From Symbiodinium natans (taxonomy: Eukaryota; Sar; Dinophyceae; Suessiales; Symbiodiniaceae), in NCBI GenBank assembly GCA_905221605.1, contig CAJNDS010002745.1:422501-486500 (forward strand): a stretch of DNA of 64,000 nt, in the 5' to 3' direction. This document shows, piece by piece, positions 21,501 to 28,426 of this stretch. Each line of letters opens with the position of its first letter. Positions within the stretch are counted from its first letter, which is position 1. A program made the translations under genes and the position numbers. The notes under the pieces are model-generated. The model searched no databases, was not told the origin of the DNA, and was given only the letters and a program-made list of their open reading frames with translations.

Positions 21501-23339
21501 CGCACTACTGGTAAGATCTTTGACAGCACCAAAGGATATCCTGGTGAAGGACCAAACAATGATGACAATCCTTCCTCTAAGGGGAACTTTCCCTGGATTT
21601 CAGAAGACTACCTCGACGAAGTGGTGTCAAAAAAGATGGAAAGGTCTTCAGATATGGATGGGTTTGTTCCGGGAAGTGAGGGATCATTGGAAAAGGTAGA
21701 GGTGGAGAATGTTACTGCCTCTAAAATTCTTATGGCTCTTTGGAAGAAGGGACATAGAGTTGGGTTTAGAAGGTTGCGTCGTTTGAATGCATCTGGATGC
21801 AAGGTTGGAGCAATGAAACGTCCAATCAAAAGGGTGCAGAAGATTGGCGCTAGGAAGGCCTTCATGAAGATGTTCAATGTTTTTGGATCGTCTCAGCATG
21901 GCTCAGGAGTTGGCGGAAAACCGATCATGAAGGTGGTAGGACCAAGGCCAGGTTTTCCAGCTGTACTCCAAGCACCAAATACTGATAGCACGTCGGGTGA
22001 AGGGAGCAGTCCCCAGGTACATGGCAATGTTCATGTAGAGCACAGTCGCCCTATGGACCGGTATGAGGCAGAGCGCTTGGAGAAGAGGAAGAAGGGTTTC
22101 TGCTATTGGTTTGGCAAAGGGAAAGATCGCTGCAAATTTGGTGACGACTGCAAATTCATCCATTCCGAAGATGATGTGGTGCTACATTCATATTGGTGCA
22201 AGTACTATGTGGCAGGGAGAGAATGTTTCGCTGGAAAGGATTGTGAGTTCTCGCATGATGCAACTGGTGTGAGGTGCGTCCAGTTTGCTCGGTCTGGGAA
22301 GTGTCGGTTTGGTGACAGGTGTGTCTTTGGACATGAGGTTCCGTTGGAAAAACAGAGGCCAAGGTCTCCAAGGACGCCCCCAAGGGATGGTCCAAGGAGA
22401 AAGTCTGGTGCAAATGGTGGAAAAAAGGAGATCTCTCCTGAACAGTTCGGTGATGATGAGGAGGATTTTATGGTTTATGACGAAGAGACCAAGATGACGG
22501 AACTGTTGATGGAGGCGATTTCATTTCTGTCCAATGGCAAGTCAGATTTGGCTCGAGCAGAGGCGGACCCATTGTTCAAACTCCTGAAGATCACTGGAGA
22601 TGCTGACTACATGGATCAAGTATGGGTTTCGTGGACCACTGAAATGTTGTCAGTGCTGGAACTTCTCGAAGTAGTGAAGTCGTACGATGTTTCACTCGCG
22701 GAGGTGGAAGAATGGGTCAATGACCTGAGGATATGGTATGAGCGAGCCAATTTGGGAGAAGAAAAGGATCCCAAAAAAGGGAAAAAGAGGTCCCTAGAAG
22801 GGGAGTCCAGCAAAGATATTCCTGCCGAAAAAGAAGTGGTTGAGACTTCGGAGACGGAGGTTGCCGTTGAGGAGGAGAAGAAAAAGGTAAAAAAGAAGAG
22901 GAAAGCTGCAGCTATCGAAGATCCTTATACCCTCATGGTTCCAAAGCCGAAGAAGATGCCGGCGGTCATTGAGAAGGGTGGATCATCATCCAATGTGGTG
23001 GTTTCTGCAGTGGAAAAAGCCTCAAAAGCGCGCACAAAGTCAAATGTCGGTGGAAAGACAAAGAAGAAGGAGAAAAGTCAGAGTCCCAAAAAAGAAGAGG
23101 TGGTAATGGTGCAAGATCCTGAGGAAAAGGATCGTCCATCCGATGCGGAGGCACCAGGGTCTGCCAATGCGAATGAAGAGCTGGATCAATCTTGCCAGGC
23201 GATTGAGGATGCGAAGAGAGAAGGATTGGTATCCTCAATTCAAAGGGGCATACAGGATCCTGTTCTTACAGTTTCGGACCTGGAGTATATTCTGCTGCAA
23301 CTTCACCTCAAGATTGCCAACAATCGGAAAAAGAAGTGA
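15504..23339 (+). CDS. Giant multidomain RNA-binding protein of the LTR element (Gag-like?)
   Basis: Uninterrupted 2,611-codon ORF. First ATG at 15504; the frame opens a little earlier but only with GTG. Domains by residue: WW ~220-250 (W224, W246); acidic, low-complexity ~260-660; S1/OB-fold ~665-728 (EGDEIMGLVRCINGYGAFLD); MLLE/PABC ~797-857 (YGEKIYKALL, KITGMLL at 821-827), as at the C-terminus of poly(A)-binding protein; CCCH fingers at 973-991, 1066-1084 and 1117-1137; SAM-like helical segment ~1236-1297; basic region ~1390-1440; unassigned helical region ~1720-1900; three more CCCH fingers at 2200-2220, 2232-2251, 2258-2277; Lys-rich NLS-like C-terminal third (KKVKKKRK near 2465). Finger spacing is C-x7-9-C-x5-6-C-x3-H. 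Likely role: binding and packaging of the element's poly(A) RNA in place of a CCHC Gag. No D-x-G protease, YxDD or DDE motif seen. Alternatively a captured host RNA-binding gene. Confidence 0.85.
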   Translation: MPSPKRWLQLASDGGQDGGAGNGAAESLGERSVLEEVIPDAEVHLEEALVAESPNAGMNPNRDMVSNAEAEGRAVSVPPKPGEKRNWDATGGIDREMEVTVLRVLHKHGYQPSSSTSGRMVDQESQTDLIGEVLQATRRPLNKIKKGPSSSSQGGGSGHKQKGADGFEAAPAAEYAMGEEEILQMEAERLRQLSEEEDEMRQVSERDGFREDEHLIQACDGTRWELHLHEDGRQYYYCLDTQESKWTLPVVGEKMKSDEVVGSPSGNELEMEAALDSSSSTPKTESTRAFQGSVNSLGEKDFSSTIRDSGPRADGDAPTSGSPDEEGIPGNQANIAGAQHLDREETEALSEGGAAMELVDPEEKMPNEVIGTVSAAEERVVDVVPVVQEGGPGDSEDGEKKVCVTTEEVSSFGAKNSAIQGEKEASGIAGDTDDLKNEAWSANDARVDAPDITWSAKEARVEVHVVVRSTGDCNNGAQVSAAADDGGSQVDALVQPEVSSEERNDKGYTGANEAAVVNDGGNSPLEAMEPKEPAVEESVPAVDDRLNCPAVEEDLPAAEGETKDSNDGSTPMKGEALPSGSSLEVDTERTTADEAKPLAEKKGGPEIQEHKKDELVGLVEQDEQCDPKVKTKDAPGADDTEMVSEERVKKVPRAGALESPGPHCYQEGDEIMGLVRCINGYGAFLDHGDMNVLIPAEGNNAYQFKFGDTVNGTVKRVEDDGTIILDTFLVLEEDVEDSSSTLRKWKPSGWSTWWTDSWYAGQWYQDSNGQWDWKQEEEQSDEELVVQELSSEERKERQLYGEKIYKALLENGNEEEAYVGKITGMLLGRPMEDLQECVADQAFLNAEARRAYGILQNDGWEPDGTENTGLGELTTFSRTQYHNALFELARRKRRFSRPVVGDAVAVVLDQGEEEFWNALWLDTKLFLQELDGAVQSMSKRENKPMEAYMDPDQYKKAYMTPKTVLSPGYSKLCRFFNKGRCRNGDGCPYEHRRYGEGWPEGGSTDPKNSQEADDEDGNIGDPPTEEGTVDEAQQEREDLAFRAKYNFGKGASKGEPTSGEPKGRLCLYYNQGACKYGTACRYLHNDDVALEGTWEPGKSWDNASRKALRDAGFHHCCFDYYLRGRCRKGSNFCKYSHDEMSEERLTLLKHLVHVANQVRFEKERGWEISDRSTFQPPASGGAESSSSSAPKALQMTNVSQKDGEKGILDEVEADEQKNSVAASTSTQLHNPEEPIENWMARNAHLWVYTPHVSEVMITLGVTNVSDLQEFIFVEDLVDKGINKVTACKILQLVGEVRYRPGGPEKAVPSDASVRVQQSSGNKGTGRAAVRTLTQVREAEDSGAKTMPRGSYRELFDKVRYRDGWTLAQRSPLCVQKLRLVGVGMPPVNPPTKKYRSRSNPVRRGRPLLDKKKVRQVPRSRSQRRVQLAEVVEKPKPLEPVKPRGGLSYPFSRAWADVVDDDDQAEALVSYAASSSDSSEEETNAVQRLKELFLQERDSWRTASRGNVPQSGSSGSNDGPKKSVHLGEGRDKASRGETRQEVTSQVFSLPQPSRRAERSQKRTRDGSVMVGSLAVGSTDEVLPGQGAAGQVNVSESAQVLPGHEVAGQETAPEGAVQISGEETDQKEGEGGSNDLRGNDAKMLDGGPVRSDLQQLLVKGLLTRIYWKVAVGKLPMGQRDCQKGSNKMDRNLVISMSSEGASEQDENLALEDDADQSMGDGAMVMVYDPGTLIQSPTTDWVMRRGLTDRTVWPAMAHLAQRICAEMVQVDEMNAQLGTGTLLFQRRDQAYYTDLHHSFHDNPCLPAVGNYPLSVMGALLSPGLEGEFKNTDKFGTAMEAIAYDWSRSPGMEVHIELMARVAKMVHPFLNLGAQGSVMVSEFLWQRGRARLMEFLQAATCADQLEALWRRMDDDADEEVDPSTAMLEVLGLEDAVLDQGNNESLIPIEDAGGETSGDTGGKGKAPEVSPEEEKSSGSSRLADTRIFLWSVYSRVASNFSMQDRTTGKIFDSTKGYPGEGPNNDDNPSSKGNFPWISEDYLDEVVSKKMERSSDMDGFVPGSEGSLEKVEVENVTASKILMALWKKGHRVGFRRLRRLNASGCKVGAMKRPIKRVQKIGARKAFMKMFNVFGSSQHGSGVGGKPIMKVVGPRPGFPAVLQAPNTDSTSGEGSSPQVHGNVHVEHSRPMDRYEAERLEKRKKGFCYWFGKGKDRCKFGDDCKFIHSEDDVVLHSYWCKYYVAGRECFAGKDCEFSHDATGVRCVQFARSGKCRFGDRCVFGHEVPLEKQRPRSPRTPPRDGPRRKSGANGGKKEISPEQFGDDEEDFMVYDEETKMTELLMEAISFLSNGKSDLARAEADPLFKLLKITGDADYMDQVWVSWTTEMLSVLELLEVVKSYDVSLAEVEEWVNDLRIWYERANLGEEKDPKKGKKRSLEGESSKDIPAEKEVVETSETEVAVEEEKKKVKKKRKAAAIEDPYTLMVPKPKKMPAVIEKGGSSSNVVVSAVEKASKARTKSNVGGKTKKKEKSQSPKKEEVVMVQDPEEKDRPSDAEAPGSANANEELDQSCQAIEDAKREGLVSSIQRGIQDPVLTVSDLEYILLQLHLKIANNRKKK

Positions 23340-23696
23340 TTGGATGGTATGGATGAAGGGATGGTTTTTCTCTTTCTGGAGACAGGTGCGCTGGAACAGC
23401 CAATGTGCTGACAATGTGGTGGTTACTATTAAGGGTATGGAAATCCCTGATAGTAGGAGTCAGTAGCTTTTCGCGTAGCGAAGACCACGGTTTGTGGTGA
23501 AGAAGGCCAAGGAGTCTTCAGTGATGAGAGGATCAAGGTGAAAAAAGATTCTGTATGGGTAGTAGGTTAGCCAATGTGCTATAATTCCGTCCTGGAAGAC
23601 GTTAAACCACAATTTGCATTTCAAGCAGCTGGCTGCTGCCGTAATGGCAGTTTTTGGCCAAAAGATCTGCATCTCCAATGTGTCCTAGGAAATCCT
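23340..23696 (+). other. Internal 3' untranslated region of the LTR element
   Basis: About 360 bp between the stop codon and the polypurine tract with no ORF of note. Contains a short palindrome around TCCTAGGAAATCCTAGGA (23683-23700). May hold packaging or 3'-end signals. Confidence 0.5.
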
Positions 23697-23709
23697 AGGA
23701 CAGGGGGAG
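23697..23709 (+). promoter_or_regulatory. Polypurine tract
   Basis: AGGACAGGGGGAG immediately 5' of the 3' LTR, the expected place for plus-strand priming. Confidence 0.75.
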
Positions 23710-23996
23710 TGCGGAGCTGCAATTGGTATTGTAGAAAAGAGTTAGTGTTGAGAGTTGGAAGGGTTAATGAACCCGGAAATCATGTTTGGCTCAAGATGGG
23801 CTTGAACAGAAAGCCACAAGTTCAAAAAGAAGCGCCTGGGTTCTTAGGGTTTGGTAAGGGTGTGGATTCCTTCCCCCTTTCCTTCCCCCCTGGGTTGCTC
23901 TTATCCGTGTTCTTGGTTGTTTCTTGGTTCGATCTGGGAAATATAAGTTCAGGGCGATTAGGGGAGTTGATTTCCTTCCTTGGTTGTCCCCCCGTA
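23710..23996 (+). repeat. 3' LTR
   Basis: 287 bp, identical to 15150-15436 except C at 23833. Followed by the target duplication CCCTA and then by host telomeric repeat. Confidence 0.95.
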
Positions 23997-24016
23997 CCCT
24001 AAACCCAAGCCGAGAC

Positions 24017-24108
24017 CTGAACCCCCAAGGTAGCCAGGCACCAGCATGACCTTAAAATCCCCATTAGGGTGGCCGGCCTTAAACACTTTGGCGTACTTCG
24101 AGCAAGAA
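24017..24108 (-). CDS. Gene A exon 3
   Basis: 92-nt exon. Acceptor GGGTAG, reading SCSKYAKVFKAGHPNGDF then KVMLVPGYLGGS, donor TTCAG|GTCTCGG. The single leading nucleotide completes the 2-nt overhang of exon 2. Intron 3 begins here and contains the whole LTR element within about 20 bp. Protein family not recognised. Confidence 0.6.
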
Positions 24109-24149
24109 CTACCCTAAACCCTAAACCCTAAACCCTAAACCCTAAACAC

Positions 24150-24218
24150 GCCGCCTCGCACTGTTCCACCGAGAGCCATTCTCCAACTCCATCTCTCAGA
24201 GATGCGAACTCCAAGGCA
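24150..24218 (-). CDS. Gene A exon 2
   Basis: 69-nt exon. Acceptor CCTTCAG, reading ALEFASLRDGVGEWLSVEQC, donor GGC|GTGTTTAGGG running straight into telomeric repeat (sense TTTAGGG). The leading T completes AG from exon 1 (Ser) and the trailing GC plus T of exon 3 gives Ala, so both junctions are in phase. Confidence 0.6.
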
Positions 24219-24313
24219 CTGAAGGAGGGACCCTCCTTTGAGGGACCTTCGGGGTTACTTAAGGGGGCTCTTTAGGGGACGTAGGTACAATAGGATCTAT
24301 ATATGGTATGTGT

Positions 24314-24443
24314 CTTGATAGCCCAGTAACCATATTATAATAAGGGCACCTTTTTTTTTTTGGGGGGGGGTTGTATATTTTATAAGGGAAACCATAACCA
24401 AAAGCATGGGTAAAGGGTGCCACTGTATGACTGGGCTACCAAG
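24314..24443. repeat. Inverted-repeat element family B, copy
   Basis: 130 bp with terminal inverted repeats CTTGATAGCCCAGT and ACTGGGCTACCAAG (13/14 match). The interior has a T11G9 tract and AAGGGAAACC. Related copies: 53119-53225 and truncated 2601-2663. Fits a MITE-like element lying in gene A intron 1. Confidence 0.65.
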
Positions 24444-24589
24444 ATGTAGAGGGGTTGCGTGTGGGGGCATGTAGGAAAAAATAAGATGAAGGGTCCCTTC
24501 GAGAGCAGGTCCCTCCTTATACCCCTTAAGAACGGCACCTTTTGGTGCAGCTATAAGTCGCGACGCCGGGCTTCTTCGCCGGAGATCCG

Positions 24590-24765
24590 CTTAGGTTTTG
24601 GGGTTTGGGGTTTGGGGTTTGGGGTTTGGGGTTTAGGGTTTAGGGTTTGGGGTTTGGGGTTTGGGGTTTGGGGTTTGGGGTTTGGGGTTTGGGGTTTAGG
24701 GTTTAGGGTTAGGGTTTGGGGTTTAGGGTTTGGGGTTCGGGGTTCGGGGTTCGGGGTTCGGGTAC
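24590..24765. repeat. TTTGGGG/TTTAGGG array
   Basis: Mixed TTTGGGG and TTTAGGG units ending in TTCGGGG variants, inside gene A intron 1. The plus ORF 24459-24806 is its translation. Confidence 0.9.
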
Positions 24766-25189
24766 ACGGCAGAACGCAGTCTGGGGCGGAATCTCTGACA
24801 GTGTGAAGGACATGCCAAAATTGTTCGAGTTACCATACGCCCCAAACCGCTAACCATCCTCGACCCCTCTAAACCTTAAACCCTAAACCCTCAAAAGCAA
24901 GTGAACTTTCCCCTGCCCATCTTTTGAGCCCGTACCCCAAAACTGCAGGGAAACATCGAGCAAACCACAAAAAATGGCCAGGGTTCATAGCTTCACGTCT
25001 TAAGCGGACAAGGGCCGTTTAGCCAGCACAGCAGTCATGAGCTGTGGTAAATCCCATAAGACAGCATGCTGAACAGAACTCGTATTCCAGACATTTGGGC
25101 ACAACGGCCACACTAAACAGGTAAATAAAGCCTATAAACCCTAAACCAAGCTCTAAATTCTCAGCCGTAGACAGACCCCCAATTCCCAC

Positions 25190-25239
25190 CTTAGCACTGC
25201 TTCGCTGAGGGCGGAGAGTCGACTACTCTTAGGATCCAT
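25190..25239 (-). CDS. Gene A exon 1 with start codon
   Basis: ATG at 25239, reading MDPKSSRLSALSEAVL, donor AG|GTGGGA, phase 2. A TTTAGGG array begins immediately 5' of the ATG (25240-25360). Joining exons 1-3 keeps the frame: EAVL-S-ALEF and QCEA-A-SCSK. Function unknown. Confidence 0.55.
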
Positions 25240-25297
25240 GTTTAGGGTTTAGGGTTTGAAGTTTAGGGTTTAGGGTTTAGGGTTTAGGGTTTGGGGT

Positions 25298-25350
<53 letters not shown>

Positions 25351-26085
25351 GGTTTGAAGTGTAGGGTTCAGGGCTTGGGGTGTCGAAATTGTTGTCCCCA
25401 GAAGAGCCGCAACATGGTTCCCTTTCGGGTCAGGATTCCTCTTTTAAGGGACTCCTTTCCCCATGGTCCATTCTGTTTCTTACTGTTGGTTAGCAGGGAA
25501 TGGAGGAAGGAGGTACCCTATAAATACCCTTTAAGGGATTATAAACGGCCCTTACTCTTAAACCCTAAACCCTAAACCCTAAACCCTAAACCCTAAACCC
25601 TAAACCCTAAACCCCCCATTCCCTGCTTACCGGCAGTAAGGTTTACCGGACCGTTAAGGCAAGCCCGTGTGCCTAGATGGTATATACCGTTGGCCTTCAA
25701 GGCGCGTAGGTTTAGGGTTTAGGGTTTAGGGTTTAGGGTTTAGGGTTTAGGGTTTAGGGTTTAGGGTTTAGGGTTTAGGGTTTAGGGTCTAGGGTTTAGG
25801 GTTTAGGGTTTAGGGCTTAGCGACGTTGACGCCCAAGTATACCATGTAAAGGGTATACACCCTAAACCTCAATGGAAAATGTATAGCAACCGTTCGGCTA
25901 GAGCCATTCCCTCATTCCTAGCTCAGCACCTGCATTTGGAGTCTAAGGCAAAAACCTAAACCCAAACCGAGCCCCAAAACTCAAAACCCGAAAAACTAAA
26001 CCCTAAACCCTAAACCCTAAACCCTAAACCCTAAACCCTAAACCCTAAACCCTAAACCCTAAACCCTAAACCCTAAACCCTTCAG
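25240..26085. repeat. Telomere-type arrays with an inverted-repeat pair
   Basis: TTTAGGG and GGGTTGA units 25240-25360, CCCTAAA 25557-25613, TTTAGGG 25708-25818, CCCTAAA 25995-26085. Flanking the second array, TTACTGTTGGTTAGCAGGGA (25483-25502) and the inverted TCCCTGCTTACCGGCAGTAA (about 25619-25638) form a 20-bp inverted repeat with about 3 mismatches. Confidence 0.85.
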
Positions 26086-26205
26086 GGTTTGGAGCTCCAC
26101 GATTGGGTTTCTAGGGCTTATAGGGGGTCCGCTAGGAAGCGCCGGCGTTTGCGTAATGACCGGAAGCGAACACAGACTCCGCAGTGCTTCGCACGCGGAG
26201 TCAGG

Positions 26206-26750
26206 GGGGGGGGGGGCCTCAGACCCCCCAAAATGGCATCAGAACGCCGCTCTAGAGACTAACCTTCCTTGGGGTTTGGGTGTTTGTTTCTACTTTTAGG
26301 GCTTCCGACCATGAAGCCGTCTCCTCCGAAAAACACAAAAAGAAGAATAATAAAACAAACGTAGAAGAAGACGAAGATGAAGAAGAAGAAGAAAGAGATG
26401 AAGAAGAAGGAAGAAAGCAAAAAGTCAAAATCAAACTCCAAACTGCTAAAACATGGCTAATGTGGAGGATGATTTCAGTTTGAAGAACATATGCTGGGCT
26501 AGCTATTATTTAAATTATACAGAAGAAGCTAGTGGATAATCTTGACAACAGTTTCGTGCAAGTGTTAGCTACACACCCATCTAATTGTCTGGCATTGCGT
26601 CCTATGCGCCCACGTCTCTTTTGTACTGTCACAATACGGCTATCTTTCTAGGCTACGCAACGCCTCCCCCAGCCCCCCCCCCCCCCACCCCCCACGCCCC
26701 CCCCCACCCCCCACCCACCCCCCACCCCCCCCCACCCGCCCCCCACCGCC

Positions 26751-26783
<33 letters not shown>

Positions 26784-26835
26784 ACAATGAAGATAGATAC
26801 CCAGACAGTAGACCATGAAATTCTAAAACCTGCAA
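26206..26835. repeat. Low-complexity block: poly-G, GAA-rich, poly-C/CCCCCA
   Basis: Poly-G 26206-26216, GAA/GAT-rich 26352-26430, C-rich with A interruptions 26664-26783, poly-G 26837-26846. The Pro/His, Gly/Trp, Ser/Phe and Glu/Lys ORFs here are translations of this. No gene supported. Confidence 0.85.
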
Positions 26836-26857
26836 TGGGGGGGGGGGTCCCTCTCAG

Positions 26858-26932
26858 GGGAGTCTATGTTCTATTTGGGGTATAACAGGGGGTACCCCCA
26901 CTTTGGGAAATACCCCACTTTGGGAAATACAT
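26858..26932. repeat. Dispersed repeat G, copy 1
   Basis: Shares TGTTCTATTTGGGGTAT, GGGGTACCCC-like and TTTTGGGAAATACC with 32090-32160. Contains an internal tandem duplication of CCCACTTTGGGAAATA. Confidence 0.6.
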
Positions 26933-27116
26933 CATGTCCTAAGCCATACTAAACCCCAGACCAAAACAAACCCTGGACGGCTAAAGCCCCTATGCCCGCA
27001 CCCAGAGTATCCCCCCCCCCCAAAAAAAAAAACCACGCATACACACACCTCTGAAACTCTGCAAACAAAGCTAGACCCTAAACCTAAACCCTAAACCCGA
27101 AACCCTTCCATGAGGC

Positions 27117-27182
27117 TCAAAGCAATCGGAGCTCTCTCTTCACAGCCACGAAAGCTCCGAGCTTCTGGAGTAAATCGTCCAC
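27117..27182 (-). CDS. Candidate terminal exon
   Basis: Acceptor TTACCTCAG, reading VDDLLQKLGAFVAVKRELRL then L and TGA. Strong helical, charged pattern. It could close the ARM gene, but the upstream phase there (28071) would require another frame. The plus strand has a 42-nt exon-like window (27146-27187) with CAG and GTAAAA borders. Confidence 0.4.
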   Translation of the reverse strand: MDDLLQKLGAFVAVKRELRLL

Positions 27183-27439
27183 CTGAGGTAAAAATGGTTT
27201 AGGGTTTAGGCTTTAGGGATTAAACCCTAAACCCTAAACCCTAAACCCTAAACCCTAAACCCTAAACCCTAAACCCTAAACCCTAGGGTTTTTGAAGGTT
27301 TTAGGGTTTTAGGGTCAAGGTTCAGGGTTTAGGGTGCATTTGCACGGTCTAAGAGATGTGTGCTTGAAAGACTGGGGTAGGTTTGGGGGCCCTCTAAAAC
27401 TTAAACTTGTATTGCTTCGTTGGGTAATTTAAAAAAAAA

Positions 27440-27875
27440 TAGGTTCAAACCTAACCCTGCCCCAAACCCTACACCCCGAACCCCTAAACCCTACACTCCT
27501 AAACCCCAAAACCTAAACCCCTACACCCGTAAACCCCCTTAACCCCAAACTCCTAAACCGCAAGCCCTAAACCACTAAACACAACCTACCCCCAGCCCGT
27601 CAGCCCTTAAAACCCAAACCCTAAACCCGAACCCCTAAACCCCAATCTCCTAAACCCCAAACTCCTAGACCGCAAACTCCAAACCCGAAACCCCAAACTC
27701 CTAAACCCCAATCTCCTAAACCCCAAACTCCTAAACCCCAAACCCCTAGACCCCAAAACCCCAATCCCCAAACTCCAAACCCCTAGACCCAAAACCCCAA
27801 ACCCTAAACCCCAAACCCCTAGACCCCAAAACCCCAAACTCCTCGACCCCAAACTCCTGAACCCGAAAACCCCTA
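27440..27875. repeat. Degenerate CCCTAAA-like (CCCCAAACCCCTA) block
   Basis: C/A-rich decayed telomeric units. The long Gly/Leu minus ORF 27607-27852 is a repeat translation. Confidence 0.9.
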
Positions 27876-28070
27876 CTTAGTTGCCCAATACCCTGGCCCA
27901 AAAAGTCCACCTCTTGGGCTCCTAAGCCTAAGTTCCTACAGTTCCCAGCGACTGAGTCACAAGAGGATTCAAAGAGGACCCTTGAGCTGCTTCCTTCACT
28001 ACTGCATCTTGAGGTTTAGGGTTTAGGGTTTAGGGTTTAGGGTTTAGGGTTTAGGGCCTCAGCCGCAAAC

Positions 28071-28151
28071 CCGGCGCTGGACGGGCCTCCTCGTTCATCT
28101 CCGCCAGGTTCGCAATGGTCAGCGCGGCTTCCCCGCGCTCCGCACCGACGC
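28071..28151 (-). CDS. ARM gene, candidate exon (EAALTIANLAEMNEEAR)
   Basis: 81 nt, acceptor CAGCCCAG, reading VGAERGEAALTIANLAEMNE then EARPAP, donor G|GTTTGCGG. Matches the third helix of an ARM repeat (EAALxxANLA). The 2-nt start is in phase with exon 30430-30517. The Cys-rich gene lies in the intervening intron. Confidence 0.5.
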
Positions 28152-28426
28152 CTGGGCTGGGACTCTAAGCCCTAAACCCTAAGAGCACGACAGTAAGCTT
28201 GTATGCTGTTGCAGCAGAAGTAGCAAGAGGGTCACACAGCAGCAGCCTTTTCTCAGCAGGACAACTCCACGCCGACCACGGTGACGTGACTGCACCGCAG
28301 GGTGAGGAAGATGAAGCCAATGGTGTAGTCCGCGCTTCCTCCTCCTCACTTGCGGCACCCATGCGCCAGGTAATACCGGGACGGGAGGTGGGAACCCTGC
28401 TGCCAAGAGCCCAGGGCAACCCGCGC

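Larger units (their letters stand above)
15145..24001 (+). mobile_element. LTR retroelement lacking pol, with one giant ORF
   Basis: Complete LTR-element architecture: target duplication CCCTA (15145-15149 and 23997-24001), 5' LTR 15150-15436, primer-binding site 15437-15448, one ORF 15504-23339, polypurine tract 23697-23709, 3' LTR 23710-23996. LTRs begin TG, end TA, and differ at one position in 287 (T15273/C23833), so insertion is recent. The anticodon-arm initiator-Met PBS is typical of copia-type elements. I find no protease, integrase, reverse transcriptase or RNase H motif in the ORF or elsewhere inside, so it probably moves using another element's enzymes. It is inserted in telomere-type repeat within intron 3 of a minus-strand gene (exons 24017-25239), antisense to it. 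Confidence 0.9.

Noticed and set aside
15504-23339. Hidden reverse transcriptase or integrase in the giant ORF
   Set aside because: Read through the whole translation: no YxDD, no HHCC plus DDE arrangement, no D-x-G protease motif. All metal-binding clusters are CCCH type.
24459-24806. 115-codon plus ORF of Gly/Phe/Val/Trp-Gly repeats
   Set aside because: Read-through of a TTTGGGG/TTTAGGG array.
27607-27852. 81-codon minus ORF of Gly/Leu/Phe repeats
   Set aside because: Degenerate telomeric repeat translated on minus.
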